The translations under genes were made by a program, and so were the position numbers. 64,000 bases of DNA, taken from Clostridia bacterium. Lineage in GTDB: Bacteria; Bacillota; Clostridia; Christensenellales; Aristaeellaceae. Each line of letters begins with the position of its first letter. The first letter of the stretch is position 1. The stretch spans positions 1 through 64,000 of the forward strand of contig JAFXQO010000074.1 of NCBI GenBank assembly GCA_017527065.1. Direction: 5' to 3'. The notes below the pieces were generated by a model. It saw only the letters and a list, made by a program, of their open reading frames with translations. It did no database searches and was not told the origin of the DNA. Below are positions 55,225 to 64,000 of the stretch, one piece after another.

Positions 55225-56616
55225 TTACGCTTCGCGCCTGCGTCTGAGGAACAGCCCGACGGCCAGGCAGATCACCGGCAGCGCGGCGAGGCAGACGATC
55301 GCCGGAACCAGGGGCAGCTCCGTGGGCATCGCCAGCAGATTGGCGGCGGGCAGCGGCTCGCCGGCGGCCGGGAAGTCGAACATGTCCTTCAGGATCTCCG
55401 CCAGCAGCGCGCTGTTGCCGCCCTCGGAGGCGCTGTCGTTGGTCTCGGCGAACATGGTGATGGAGGCGAGCCAGACGAGGCGGGTGTCGCCCTCCCTGGC
55501 GGCCATGCCCAGTATGAAGCGGCCGGTCTCGTCTTCTATCTCCTGATCCAGGGTGGAAATGGCGTCCGTGTTGGCCTTCAGGTAGCCCTGATCGGAGGAG
55601 GTCAGTATGGGCTGCGCGTTCAGCCCGGCGCGGCGCACGTCGCTGCGCACGATGGCCTCTGAGACGGGCATGAGCACCGTCTGCTTGCCCTCGATGAGCG
55701 CGCTCGTGACGGCGCTCTCGCGCATTTCAGGCTTGAGGAAGTACTTGTAATCCGAGCTGTAGACGTGTTTTGTGTCGTTGTCCAGCACCAGGCCCTTCCG
55801 GCGGGCCATGCCGTAGTAATCCACGACCGCGTCCAGGCCGGTGAAGTCGGTGGTGTAGTTGGTCATGAGCAGCACGTTGCCGCCGGCCTTCAGGTAATCC
55901 AGCAGCGCGGCGCAGGTTTCATCGCCCACGGGGGCGGTGGGCCCGCACACCATCACGGCCGCGGCGTCGGCGGGGATCGCCTCGCCGGGCGCGAGGGTCA
56001 GCTTCTCAAAGGCGATGTTGTTGTCAAAGCACACGCGGTTGAGGGCCCCGTCCCAGCCGCTCTCGCCATGGCCGGTGAGCGCGTAGAACACGGGCATGTC
56101 GTCGCGGGTGACATAGCGGAAGGCGCGGCAGAGCGCATCCTGAGCGGTGAAGTCCGCGCGGGTGTAGGAGACCACGCCGTAATAGTAGTAGATGGTCTGG
56201 TCGTATTCGTAGTCGTACAGGTCGGCCGCGGTGAGCGCGACGGCGCGCCTGGCCGAGGCGACGACCACGTTGCCCTCGGCGAGGGTCTGGCCGGCCAGCG
56301 CGGAGAGGGTCTCCATCTGCGGCGCGTCGGGCGCGACGGTCTCCGCGGTGATGTTGGCGTTGGCCGCGGCCATGCGGGAGACGATCTCGTCCAGCCACAC
56401 GTCGCGGTTCTCCTCCGATTCAACGACGTAGACCTGCACCGGCTCGTTCAGCGCGCGCACGGCTTCGAGCGCCTCTTTGGAGAGGGTGGCCGCGCGGCTG
56501 GCGGACAGGTCGACGCGGCCCAGGCCGGCGGCCGCGGCGTTCAGCGCGATGACTGCCGCCAGCGCGGCGATCAGTATGACGGGGCGGAATTTTTCGGAGC
56601 GAAGCAGCTTTTTCAT
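55225..56616 (-). CDS. GldG-like ABC-associated auxiliary protein
   Basis: 463 residues. N-terminal helix (PVILIAALAAVIALNAAAAG), extracytoplasmic part (about 35-425) with a thioredoxin/GATase-like core including VFYALTGHGE, ADAAAVMVCGPTAPVGDE and GGNVLLMTNYTTD (DUF4350/GldG-like), and a C-terminal helix (LVPAIVCLAALPVICLAVGL) ending in RRRREA. Such proteins accompany GldA/GldF-type ABC transporters across many phyla with no link to gliding; function unknown. It follows the permease gene by one base. Confidence 0.8.
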   Translation of the reverse strand: MKKLLRSEKFRPVILIAALAAVIALNAAAAGLGRVDLSASRAATLSKEALEAVRALNEPVQVYVVESEENRDVWLDEIVSRMAAANANITAETVAPDAPQMETLSALAGQTLAEGNVVVASARRAVALTAADLYDYEYDQTIYYYYGVVSYTRADFTAQDALCRAFRYVTRDDMPVFYALTGHGESGWDGALNRVCFDNNIAFEKLTLAPGEAIPADAAAVMVCGPTAPVGDETCAALLDYLKAGGNVLLMTNYTTDFTGLDAVVDYYGMARRKGLVLDNDTKHVYSSDYKYFLKPEMRESAVTSALIEGKQTVLMPVSEAIVRSDVRRAGLNAQPILTSSDQGYLKANTDAISTLDQEIEDETGRFILGMAAREGDTRLVWLASITMFAETNDSASEGGNSALLAEILKDMFDFPAAGEPLPAANLLAMPTELPLVPAIVCLAALPVICLAVGLFLRRRREA

Positions 56617-56617
56617 A

Positions 56618-57502
56618 TCACAGCGCCCTCCTTTTCCCGCGGCGGCGCGCGCCGGCGGCCATCAGGCCGATCACGGTCATCAGGGCGGCGGCCGACAGCC
56701 AGTACACGATGGCGGACAGGTCGACGAGGCCGCGCATGGCCAGCGACAGCGGCTCAAACACGGCGCAGGCGCGCAGGCCCTTCGCGATGCCGCCGAACAC
56801 AGCCGCGTCGCTGCCCCGCAGGTGATTGAAGAGCACCGGCGCCAGCGCGACCGCGGCGGCCGCGAAACCGATGAGCACGTCCTCGGAGATCATCCATGCC
56901 AGGAGGCCGGCCAGCGCGGGCAGCAGAACGAGCATGAGCGGCGAGAGCGCGGTCATCGACCCGACGCGGGCGGCGATCGGCGCGGCGAACCAGCACAGCG
57001 CCGTGAGCGCGGCGTAGGCGATAAAGGCGATCAGGCCCGAACGGCAGAAGGCGGAACAGGCGAGGGCCGCCGCCGTAAACAAAAGGCCCATGACGGCCAC
57101 CACCAGCACGCAGCCCAGGCCCTCGCTCATCGCCGCGGCGGGCACGGCCAGCGAGAAGACCACGGGATACAGCGCCAGCAGCGCGCAGCCGATCAGAAGC
57201 GTCGCGAGCCGCGCCAAAAGCTTTCCGAAAAACACGGCCCGGCCCGTCAGCGGCAGCGCGTAGAGGGCGCGCTCCGTCTTTTCCCGGCGCTCGGCGGGGT
57301 AGGCGTCGGCGCAGAGCAGGCCGCAGGCCAGCGCCATGCCCAGCGCCAGCCAGCGGGTGTTTTCGCTGAAAAGCGGGCTGCCGCTCTGAATGTTGACAAA
57401 GAACATGGACACGCCGGCCGCGGCCAGCAGCAGGGCGAAGAAGCCCCAGCCGGTCAGGCCGCCCAGCAGCGCGCGCAGCTCCTTCCTGAAAACGGCGCTC
57501 AT
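56618..57502 (-). CDS. ABC-2-type permease (GldF-like)
   Basis: 294 residues, six or seven helices (first at GWGFFALLLAAAGVSMFFV). Contains DAYPAERREKTERALYALPL, the cytoplasmic coupling segment typical of ABC-2/GldF permeases. Starts within the last four bases of the ATPase gene. Works with the ATPase at 57499 and the GldG-like protein at 55225. Confidence 0.85.
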   Translation of the reverse strand: MSAVFRKELRALLGGLTGWGFFALLLAAAGVSMFFVNIQSGSPLFSENTRWLALGMALACGLLCADAYPAERREKTERALYALPLTGRAVFFGKLLARLATLLIGCALLALYPVVFSLAVPAAAMSEGLGCVLVVAVMGLLFTAAALACSAFCRSGLIAFIAYAALTALCWFAAPIAARVGSMTALSPLMLVLLPALAGLLAWMISEDVLIGFAAAAVALAPVLFNHLRGSDAAVFGGIAKGLRACAVFEPLSLAMRGLVDLSAIVYWLSAAALMTVIGLMAAGARRRGKRRAL

Positions 57503-58446
57503 GCCTCGTCGACGCCTCCTTCGACCTGCTCGGAGACCAGGCTCTCGAGCAGCTTGTCCAGAGGTTTCCTGACGGGGCTCAGCTCCAGCAGCGGCAGGTT
57601 CGCCTTCATGGCGGCGCTGAACAGCGCCTCGCGCTGGTCGCCGTTCATCTGGATGGTCAGCTCGAGGCCTTCGCCCGTGACCTTCGCGCTCTTCACCGTC
57701 GCGTCCTTCACGGCGGAGAAGGCGGCCCGGGCGGCGGCCTCGTCGGCGCGGGTCACGACGCGCACGCTATCGCTCAGCCGGGTCATATTGTGCAGCTGGT
57801 CCGGCGTCCCTTCGGAGACGACGCGGCCTTCGCTGAGCACGATCACGCGGTTGGCCAGGGCGCACATCTCCGTGAGGCTCTCGCTCGCCAGCAGCACGGC
57901 GCGCTCCCGGGCGACTTCCTTAAGCGCCCCGCGCACGGCCGCGATCTCCTTGGGATCGAGGCCCGCGGTGGGCTCGTCGATGAGCAGCGCCTCCGGTTCA
58001 AAGAAGACGGCCTGGGCGATGGAGGCCAGGCGAAGCGCGGCGCGGTTCAGGCGGCGCATGGATTTGTCGGCCGCGTCCTGGAGGCCCAGCAGCTTGATGG
58101 CGGCGTCGATCTTCCCGGCGGCGTCGCGGGAGGAGAGCCCGCGGGCGTCGGCGAGGAATTTGAGATAGGCGCGGGGCGACATGTCGCGGGGGGCCGGCGT
58201 CTCGGCGGGCACATAGCCCACCAGCTGGCGCGCCCGGCTGATCTCGCTGTCCATGGCCACGCCGCCGATCTCCACCGTGCCCCCGTCGGCCTCGCGGACG
58301 CCGGCGATGACGTCCATCGCGGTGGTTTTGCCCGCGCCTTTCAGGCCGGTCAGGGCGACGATTTCGCCCTTGTCGACGCTGAGCGACAGGCCACGCAGCG
58401 CCGGCTTGCCCTCATAGCTCTTTGCGACGTTCTGAACTCTGATCAA
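57499..58446 (-). CDS. ABC transporter ATP-binding protein with degenerate signature and H-loop
   Basis: 315 residues. Walker A GLKGAGKTT (about residue 34) and Walker B ALLIDEPTAGLDP are intact. The signature region reads RRLNRAALRLASIAQA, where LSxGxxQR is expected, and the H-loop reads VLLASESLTEM, with Glu where His is expected. The last ~80 residues are an extension as in GldA/Ccm-like ATPases. Its permease and auxiliary gene follow at once. The ribosome site is GGGAGGGG upstream. It may be a low-activity or regulatory ATPase, or its homodimer may work with these variants. Confidence 0.85.
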   Translation of the reverse strand: MIRVQNVAKSYEGKPALRGLSLSVDKGEIVALTGLKGAGKTTAMDVIAGVREADGGTVEIGGVAMDSEISRARQLVGYVPAETPAPRDMSPRAYLKFLADARGLSSRDAAGKIDAAIKLLGLQDAADKSMRRLNRAALRLASIAQAVFFEPEALLIDEPTAGLDPKEIAAVRGALKEVARERAVLLASESLTEMCALANRVIVLSEGRVVSEGTPDQLHNMTRLSDSVRVVTRADEAAARAAFSAVKDATVKSAKVTGEGLELTIQMNGDQREALFSAAMKANLPLLELSPVRKPLDKLLESLVSEQVEGGVDEA

Positions 58447-58554
58447 TGATAACCCCTCCCGCCTTTCGCCTGCGCGAAAGCATAATCAAATCGTATGTCT
58501 TTATTGTAGCGCATTACTGTTTACGATTTATGGGAAAAGAATGAATATTTTATG

Positions 58555-58589
58555 AATGAAAGCGGCGCGGCCCCAAAGAGCCGCGCCGC
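58555..58589 (-). terminator. Terminator of the C69 gene
   Basis: Perfect 10-bp stem (58562-58571 with 58580-58589), then TTTCATTC on the minus strand. Confidence 0.65.
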
Positions 58590-58647
58590 ATGGGCCGCGA
58601 AACGTCGCTCCCCCGCCAGAAGGCGCGGGACTTTCTTCCGTCGCCCG

Positions 58648-60111
58648 TCAGTTGTCCGCCCGGTTATAGCCGTTTTTCATGCGCTGGCTGGCGTCAAGCA
58701 CCAGCTTGTTCAGCGCGGCGGCGGTCTGCTCCTTCGCCATGGCGCAGAGCTTGTCGTTCGCCTCGGCGGCGAGGGAGAAATCGCCGCTCTCGATCATCTT
58801 TTTGTCGTACTCGCGCACCAGCTGGCGGCCCTTGGTCATCACGGCGTTCTGGTAGCGCTCCACCTGCTGGATGGAGGCGGCGTAGTTGTGGTCGGCCAGC
58901 GTGGCGATGAGGCGGCTGCCCCAGTAGAAGTTTTCGGTGGACACGTCGAGGGACACGTCCGACAGGTACGCGGGCATCTTGTCCACGTTCACGTAGACCG
59001 GCAGCGCCGCGTCGAAGGCGGTGGAGCCGAAGCAGATCCATTCGACGCCGCGGATCTCATCCGGCACGTCGGGCCGGATCTGGCAGATGGAGGTGACGCC
59101 GGTGCGGTTGATGCCGATGGAGCGGTACATGCCGCGGCGGCCGGTGTCCCGGCCGGCATAGGGATCGAAAGGGGTTCCCTGGTAGTGGCTGGAGAGCATG
59201 TACTTCACATCCTCCACGGCCACCTTGCGGTCGGGCGTCAGCGCCCAGGGGATGAAGTCGCTCTCCGGGTTGAACTCGGCGTCCGGGCCCTCCCAGGTAT
59301 GGGACCTGGGCGCGAGGAAGCGGCCCATGAACCAGGCGCGGGGGGTGTTGTAGATGTGGTCCATGTCGGTGTGGGAGCCGAACACGTCCCTCGGGTTGAA
59401 GGCGCCGTTCTGGTTGAGGTCCAGGTCGTTCTCCGCGATGAATTCCCGTAGGTCCTTGGAGCACAGGTGGGCCGCCTGGGCGCCGAAGGCGTCGTCCAGG
59501 TCGAATTCGTCCATGCCGAACTGGTTCGGCGCGATGACCACCTTCTCGTCCGGCACCCGCCGGGCCATCCAGTGATGCCCGCCGATGGTCTCCAGCCACC
59601 ACACCTCGTCCCGGTCGTTGAAGGCGATGCCGTTGGACTCGTAGGTGCCGTACTGCTCCAGCAGCGAGGCCAGCCGCAGCACGCCCTCGCGGGCGGTGCG
59701 GATGTAGGGCAGCACCAGCACCACGATGTCCTCCTCGCCGATGCCGCCGGGGGTGTCCTTCTCCCGGCGGGTCTTGGCCTTTTTGTAGCTGACCAGCGGG
59801 TCGGCGGCCAGCACGCGGGGGTTCGAGGTGATGGTTTCCGTGGCGGTCATGCCCACGCCCGCGGCGTTGATGCCGGTGGCGGCCCACACGCCGTTTTTCG
59901 GATCGACGCTGGGGCAGGCGGTGTAGCGCATAGGATCGGCGGGCAGCTCGATTTCCAGATGCGATATGACGCTCTTGTATTTCTTCGGCTGCTTGTCAGG
60001 CGTCACGACGACCAGCTTTTTCACGTCGAAAAAGCCGTCGTCCGTGCGGGCGATCAGGGTGGAGCGGTCGTTTGTGGCCTTCTTGCCGGCGAGAACGGTG
60101 GTGCAGGACAT
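58648..60111 (-). CDS. C69-family dipeptidase (PepD-like)
   Basis: 487 residues, N-terminal-nucleophile hydrolase. Begins MSCTTVLAGKKATNDRSTLI: the Cys at position 3 is the expected nucleophile exposed after removal of the first residues, and ARTDD follows as in lactobacillal PepD. Other family features: ATGINAAGVGMTATETI, ESNGIAFNDRDEVWWLET and the MYRSIGINRTG segment. No signal peptide, so intracellular peptide turnover is likely, consistent with the Opp system in this window. Start ATG at 60111 has GGAGG eight bases upstream; an in-frame ATG seven codons earlier overlaps that site. Confidence 0.9.
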   Translation of the reverse strand: MSCTTVLAGKKATNDRSTLIARTDDGFFDVKKLVVVTPDKQPKKYKSVISHLEIELPADPMRYTACPSVDPKNGVWAATGINAAGVGMTATETITSNPRVLAADPLVSYKKAKTRREKDTPGGIGEEDIVVLVLPYIRTAREGVLRLASLLEQYGTYESNGIAFNDRDEVWWLETIGGHHWMARRVPDEKVVIAPNQFGMDEFDLDDAFGAQAAHLCSKDLREFIAENDLDLNQNGAFNPRDVFGSHTDMDHIYNTPRAWFMGRFLAPRSHTWEGPDAEFNPESDFIPWALTPDRKVAVEDVKYMLSSHYQGTPFDPYAGRDTGRRGMYRSIGINRTGVTSICQIRPDVPDEIRGVEWICFGSTAFDAALPVYVNVDKMPAYLSDVSLDVSTENFYWGSRLIATLADHNYAASIQQVERYQNAVMTKGRQLVREYDKKMIESGDFSLAAEANDKLCAMAKEQTAAALNKLVLDASQRMKNGYNRADN

Positions 60112-60162
60112 GAGAATTACCTCCGATTTCATCTGTTGTGCGTTTTTGGATAGGCTCCGGCG

Positions 60163-60906
60163 TCACACCGCGCCGCCGCGCATCTTGTTGACGGAGCGCT
60201 CCACGGCGTCCTGGCTGTTGCCCCAGGGCTTGTCGCGGTTCCGGTAGTCGAACTTGAGGGTGAACCATTCCAGGTCCTTCTCCACCCGGTTCAGGTTCTC
60301 CAGCTCGATCTTCGTGATCGTCTCAATGAACTCGTTCAGCTCCTTGCCGGAGAGGTGCTGGGGCGCGGCCTTCATGGCCTGGGCGTAGTGGTCGAGGCAG
60401 AAGCCCTTCGACGCGGCCAGCGCCTTGCGGAACTCCGCCTCGTGCTTGTACATGTAGAGGAGCGTGTACACATAGCGGTCCATGGCCGTGTTCAGCCGCT
60501 CGCAGAGGATGCAGCGGCCGGTCAGGTCGAGGATCTCCTCCGCGCAGGCGGGGATATCGGCGTTCTTTTTGCCCACCCGGGCGATGAAGCTCTTCTTCGC
60601 CTCTTCATTCCCCGCCGCGGCCGCGCGTTTGGCGTTCTCGGCCAGCTTTTCGATGGTGCGCTTCATGTAGGTGTCGGTCATCAGGGCGAGGCCCAGCCGG
60701 TTGCCCGCGTCGAACATCATCTTGAAATGGCGGCGGCAGAAGCCCTTTTCGTTCACCTCCACCCGGCGGTCCGGCTCCATGACCGACGCGCCGAGGAAGT
60801 TGTCCACGTATTCCTCCTCGTTTTTCTTCGCGAGCACGCACAGCGGGCACTCGCAGTCGCCCTTATAGGCGTCCCACACGGGAATGGTATCGATGTGCTG
60901 GTTCAT
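60163..60906 (-). CDS. DUF6062-family Cys/His-rich protein
   Basis: 247 residues, mostly helical. Two similar metal-binding units: CECPLC with FCRRH (about residues 18-62) and CILCERL with FCLDH (about 130-175), each CxxC..CxxH, so two zinc or iron-sulfur sites are likely. Starts MNQHIDTIPVWDAYKGDCEC. ATG at 60906 follows GAGGGAG. It lies between DUF6171 and the C69 dipeptidase in the same direction. Role unknown. Confidence 0.75.
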   Translation of the reverse strand: MNQHIDTIPVWDAYKGDCECPLCVLAKKNEEEYVDNFLGASVMEPDRRVEVNEKGFCRRHFKMMFDAGNRLGLALMTDTYMKRTIEKLAENAKRAAAAGNEEAKKSFIARVGKKNADIPACAEEILDLTGRCILCERLNTAMDRYVYTLLYMYKHEAEFRKALAASKGFCLDHYAQAMKAAPQHLSGKELNEFIETITKIELENLNRVEKDLEWFTLKFDYRNRDKPWGNSQDAVERSVNKMRGGAV

Positions 60907-60948
60907 GAATGGCCTCACTCCCTCTTGTTCTTCCGGGGGCGGTCGCCC

Positions 60949-61197
60949 TCACCACTTGCGGAACGGACACCTTTCGCCCCGGCCGGCCGCGCGGATCTCC
61001 ACCAGGCAGCCGCAGCCCATGCAGGTGCCGTTTGAAAGCTGCCCGCAGGCGCGGCAGATGTCCAGCCTGCGGGCGTAGGTTTCGCCGTCGGCCCGCGCGC
61101 CGGGTTTCATGCGCGCGAGCACCGACGCCACGTATTTTTCATAGTCCGCCGGATACGCCTCCCGGAGCAGGCAGCGCCGGCATTTTGTTCTGTCCAT
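60949..61197 (-). CDS. Small Cys-rich DUF6171-type protein
   Basis: 82 residues with eight Cys: CRRCLL near the start, CRACGQLSNGTCMGCGCLVE in the middle, and CPFRKW at the end. Probably a double zinc ribbon. Starts six bases after the arabinofuranosidase stop; GAGGCG is the ribosome site. Role unknown. Confidence 0.7.
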   Translation of the reverse strand: MDRTKCRRCLLREAYPADYEKYVASVLARMKPGARADGETYARRLDICRACGQLSNGTCMGCGCLVEIRAAGRGERCPFRKW

Positions 61198-61203
61198 CGC
61201 CTC

Positions 61204-62673
61204 TCAGCGGATGGCCAGGTGAACCAGGCTGCAGGGCGGCAGCGCCGCGGTGAAGCCGCCTTCGGCCTTGGCGACGCCGTCGAAGGGGCGGTCGGCCACG
61301 GTGTCCGGCGCGTCGAAGGTGTTGTGGTCGTCCATCTTGCCCGTGAGGATCTCTCCGGCCGCCGCCGTCGCCTCTTTGCCCCGAAGGACGATGGCGACCT
61401 CCCGCAGTTCGTCCGGCGAGGGATTGACCAGTGTCACGTGGATCGCGCCGTCCGGAGCCAGGGAGGCGGATTCCTGCAGGGCGGGCAGGCCGTCCGCGCC
61501 CGCCTCCGCCAGCAGGGCGCTGTCCAGCAGCTCGTTTTCCTGGTGCGCGCTGAACAGCTTGAAGGCGTAGTAGGTGGGCGTGAGCACCAGGCCGGGGCCT
61601 TCGGTGAGTATGGGGGACTGCAGCACGTTCACCATCTGGGCGATATTGGCCATGTGCACGCGCTCGCAGTGCTTGTTGAAGATGTTCAGCGTGAGGGCGG
61701 CCACCATGGCGTCGCGCATGCTGTTCTGCTGGTAGAGGAAGCCGGGGTTGGTGCCCTCCTCCACGTCGTACCAGGTGCCCCATTCGTCGACCACCAGGCC
61801 CACGCGCTTCTCCGGATCGTAGCGGTCCATGATGGCGGTGTGGCGGGTGAGCAGTTCGTCCATGCGCAGCGCCTTTTTCAGCGTCACGCAGTAGTCCTCG
61901 CGGGAGAAGCCCAGGGCGTGACCCTTGTGCTGCCAGTCGTTGGAGCAGAGCGTGTAGTAGTGCACGGACAAGCCGTCCATATAGCGGCCGGCGTTCTTCA
62001 TCAGGGTTTCCGTCCATTCATAGTTGAAGTCGCTCGGGCCGCAGGCGATCTTGTAGATGGGCGCGTCCGGGCTGTAGCGGCGCACGTAGGTCTGGTAGCG
62101 GCGGTACTCGTTGGCGTAGTATTCGGCGGTCATGTTGCCGCCGCAGCCCCAGTTCTCATTGCCCACCGCGAAATAGGGCACGCGCCAGGCGGCCTCATGG
62201 CCGTTCGCGCGGCGCAGGTCGGCCATGGGGGATACGCCGTCGAAGGTCATGTATTCCACCCACTCGCTCATCTCGCGCACCGTGCCGCTGCCCACGTTGC
62301 CGTTGACATACGGATCGCACCCCACCTGGCGGCAGAGCTCCATGAACTCGTGGGTGCCGAAGCTGTTGTCCTCGGTCACGCCGCCCCAGTGGGTGTTGAC
62401 CATGCGCTTGCGCTCGGCCTTGGGGCCGATGCCGTCCTGCCAGTGGTATTCGTCGGCGAAGCAGCCGCCGGGCCAGCGGATGACGGGGGCCTTGATGGCC
62501 TTCAGCGCCTCCACCACGTCGGTGCGGATGCCGTTCACATTCGGTATGTCGGAATTTTCGCCCACGTAGACGCCGCCGTAGATGCAGCGGCCCAGGTGCT
62601 CGGCGAAGTGGCCCTGGAGGGTCTTGCGGATGTGGCCGCGGGTGACGTCTGCGTTGATGATCAGTTTGTTCAT
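61204..62673 (-). CDS. abfA: Alpha-L-arabinofuranosidase, glycoside hydrolase family 51
   Basis: 489 residues. (beta/alpha)8 domain plus C-terminal beta-sandwich. [27 protein letters not shown] (acid/base Glu), DGLSVHYYT and [15 protein letters not shown] (nucleophile Glu) are all present. No signal peptide, so it releases arabinose from imported oligosaccharides. AAAGGGGAAAC precedes the ATG. First gene of a transcript reaching DUF6171, DUF6062 and C69. Confidence 0.95.
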   Translation of the reverse strand: MNKLIINADVTRGHIRKTLQGHFAEHLGRCIYGGVYVGENSDIPNVNGIRTDVVEALKAIKAPVIRWPGGCFADEYHWQDGIGPKAERKRMVNTHWGGVTEDNSFGTHEFMELCRQVGCDPYVNGNVGSGTVREMSEWVEYMTFDGVSPMADLRRANGHEAAWRVPYFAVGNENWGCGGNMTAEYYANEYRRYQTYVRRYSPDAPIYKIACGPSDFNYEWTETLMKNAGRYMDGLSVHYYTLCSNDWQHKGHALGFSREDYCVTLKKALRMDELLTRHTAIMDRYDPEKRVGLVVDEWGTWYDVEEGTNPGFLYQQNSMRDAMVAALTLNIFNKHCERVHMANIAQMVNVLQSPILTEGPGLVLTPTYYAFKLFSAHQENELLDSALLAEAGADGLPALQESASLAPDGAIHVTLVNPSPDELREVAIVLRGKEATAAAGEILTGKMDDHNTFDAPDTVADRPFDGVAKAEGGFTAALPPCSLVHLAIR

Positions 62674-62713
62674 GGCTCTGTTTCCCCTTTGTGTTTTTTT
62701 GCGATTGCGCGGC

Positions 62714-63430
62714 TCAGGCGCCGCCGGTATAGGGCGCGTCGCCGCCGGGCGCGGTGTCGCGCAGGAGCAGCATGGCGTGGAAGATCTGCTCCATGCGGGC
62801 GTCCGTCTCGGTGATGACGTCCGCGCAGCCCTTGAGTTCGTCCACGATGAACTGGGGCACCTCGTCCTCCGCCTTGTAGCGCAGGTTGTGCTCCAGGCTG
62901 GCCCAGAAGTCCATCGCCACGGTGCGGATCTGCACCTCCACCGGAATGAACACCTTCGCGCCGGACAGGTACACCGGCACGTCCACCACCAGGTGCAGGC
63001 TCCGGTAGCCGTTGTCCTTGGGGTGCTTGATGTAGTTCTTCTCCTCGATGAGCTGCACGTCGTCCTGAGAGGTGAGCAGACGCGCGACGGTGAATATGTC
63101 CTCCACGTAGCAGCAGATCACGCGCACGCCCGCGATGTCCCTGAGGTTTTTCTTGGCGTTGGTCATCGACACGGGCACGCCCATCTTCCTGAGCTTCAGC
63201 GTGATGGACTGGGGCGTCTTCACGCGGGACTGAATGTGGTGAATGGGGTTGTGGCTGTGCCGCACGCGAAACTCGTTGTTGAGCGTTTCAAGGCGGCCGC
63301 GAACGAACGCGATGCCCGCCTCGTAGAGATACTGCACCTTGTTGTAGGCGTTGAGCATCTCCTTGTACTCCGCGTCATAGAGCAGCTCGTTTTCCTCCGG
63401 CGCCGGGCCCGGCGTTTCGGGGAACTGCAA
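62714..63430 (-). CDS. RelQ-type small alarmone synthetase
   Basis: 238 residues (RelA/SpoT synthetase domain only). Motifs: [41 protein letters not shown] and [19 protein letters not shown]. Makes (p)ppGpp without ribosome or hydrolase domain. The start is read as TTG at 63430: AAGGAGG stands eight bases before it, and the promoter at 63475-63503 would start the mRNA near 63468, so the upstream in-frame ATG at 63466 would be leaderless. The TTG product begins MQFPETPG and matches family length. Confidence 0.9.
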   Translation of the reverse strand: MQFPETPGPAPEENELLYDAEYKEMLNAYNKVQYLYEAGIAFVRGRLETLNNEFRVRHSHNPIHHIQSRVKTPQSITLKLRKMGVPVSMTNAKKNLRDIAGVRVICCYVEDIFTVARLLTSQDDVQLIEEKNYIKHPKDNGYRSLHLVVDVPVYLSGAKVFIPVEVQIRTVAMDFWASLEHNLRYKAEDEVPQFIVDELKGCADVITETDARMEQIFHAMLLLRDTAPGGDAPYTGGA

Positions 63431-63474
63431 TATCAATCCCTCCTTCCATAAACGGGACTTATCCATCTTCTCCC

Positions 63475-63503
63475 ATTATATACCGTCGTGAACGTTAAAT
63501 CAA
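63475..63503 (-). promoter_or_regulatory. Promoter of the alarmone synthetase gene
   Basis: Minus strand TTGATT (63503-63498), 17-bp spacer, TATAAT (63480-63475). Confidence 0.75.
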
Positions 63504-63563
63504 TGATAATTTCCGATTTCGCCGCGTTTTGAGCGTTTTTTCATCTTTCCGCCGCGATTTGCA

Positions 63564-63597
63564 GAAAAGCGGCGGCCCGCCTCCGCGAACCGCCGCG
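63564..63597 (-). terminator. Terminator of livF
   Basis: GCGGCGG/CCGCCGC stem (63590-63596 with 63569-63575) followed on the minus strand by TTTTC. About 70 bases after the livF stop. Confidence 0.55.
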
Positions 63598-63665
63598 CTG
63601 TGTATGGGTTTATTTCAGGAAAATCCCGATGACCGGCGCCGCCGGTCTGAGGCGCCAGAGAAGTA

Positions 63666-64000
63666 TCAGCCGCCCAGATACGCCGCGCGCACGCGGTCGT
63701 CGGCCAGCACCTCGGCCGCGTTGCCGGAGATGGTGATGCGGCCCGTGCCCAGCACGTAGGCGCGGTCGGCGACGGACAGCGCCATCTGCGCGTTCTGCTC
63801 CACCAGCAGGATGGTGGAGCCGGCCTCGTTGAGCTCCTTCACGATGTCGAAGATCTGCTCCACCAGGATGGGAGCCAGGCCCATGCTGGGCTCGTCCAGC
63901 ATGAGCAGCTTCGGCTTGCTCATGAGGGCGCGGCCCATGGCCAGCATCTGCTGCTCGCCGCCGGACAGGGTGCCGGCGATCTGCTTTTCGCGCTCCTTCA
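63666..64000 (-). CDS. livF: Branched-chain amino acid ABC transporter ATP-binding protein LivF, C-terminal part (runs off right edge)
   Basis: The last ~111 residues: LSGGEQQMLAMGRALMSKPK (signature), LLMLDEPSMGLAP (Walker B), ILLVEQNAQMALSVADRAYV (H-loop region, Gln where many families have His, as is normal in LivF) and the end AEVLADDRVRAAYLGG, which is the typical LivF C-terminus. The gene begins beyond base 64000; LivG, LivM, LivH and a binding protein would be expected there. Confidence 0.93.
   Translation of the reverse strand, partial: KEREKQIAGTLSGGEQQMLAMGRALMSKPKLLMLDEPSMGLAPILVEQIFDIVKELNEAGSTILLVEQNAQMALSVADRAYVLGTGRITISGNAAEVLADDRVRAAYLGG

Overview
The window looks like one chromosomal segment of a high-GC (roughly 65% by eye) anaerobic member of the Bacillota, Clostridia-type. 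Supporting signs are a six-subunit Rnf complex, a SPOCS/LysM spore-type protein, a DUF421/DUF4363 pair, a YolD/Y-polymerase operon behind GAAC-N4-GTTC LexA boxes, a RelQ-type alarmone synthetase, strong AGGAGG ribosome sites with some TTG starts, and several families of palindromic intergenic repeats. A gut lineage near Oscillospirales or Christensenellales would fit, but the genus cannot be fixed from sequence alone. No rRNA, tRNA, CRISPR array, prophage or transposase gene was seen.

Layout. 1-3.3 kb: 5' part of dnaX (minus), a terminal-inverted-repeat element, an HTH regulator with a beta-solenoid tail, and a secreted SH3 protein. 3.3-8.1 kb: tgt with an alpha/beta hydrolase (minus), then a large secreted protein with a duplicated module. 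8.2-16.8 kb: rnfC, an rnfD-rnfG fusion, rnfE, rnfA, rnfB, then nrfA (cytochrome c nitrite reductase) and its haem-attachment genes resB and ccsA, apparently one respiratory operon without nrfH. 16.9-24.4 kb: SPOCS/LysM protein, asd, C39-like protein, M20 amidohydrolase, zinc-ribbon protein, DUF421/DUF4363. 24.4-27.5 kb: zinc-export locus (SmtB-like repressor, stand-alone metal chaperone, GrpB-like protein, P1B ATPase). 27.7-32 kb: typA and an SOS-regulated Y-family polymerase/YolD operon. 32-40.4 kb: accessory enzymes, including an HTH-desulfoferrodoxin fusion and an alpha-L-fucosidase operon. 40.7-47.2 kb: oligopeptide ABC transporter with fused OppD-OppF. 47.3-50.2 kb: two aldo/keto reductases and a hydrolase. 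50.3-54.9 kb: heterodimeric multidrug-type ABC exporter behind a leader peptide and attenuator, its two genes separated by a DUF559 gene and nested repeats. 55.2-58.4 kb: Gld-like ABC system. 58.6-64 kb: C69 dipeptidase, two Cys-rich DUF proteins, GH51 arabinofuranosidase, RelQ-type synthetase and the 3' end of livF.

The most interesting points are: (1) the Rnf-NrfA-Ccs operon, which suggests ferredoxin-linked nitrite ammonification without NrfH; (2) a by-eye complete ribosome-mediated attenuator (27-codon leader peptide, competing helices, terminator) before a BmrCD-like exporter; (3) paired-hairpin repeats with covarying stems, two inverted copies of which flank a DUF559 nuclease-like gene; (4) an HTH protein fused to a desulfoferrodoxin domain with all iron ligands kept but the usual catalytic lysine apparently replaced. 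All operator and promoter calls are by visual inspection.
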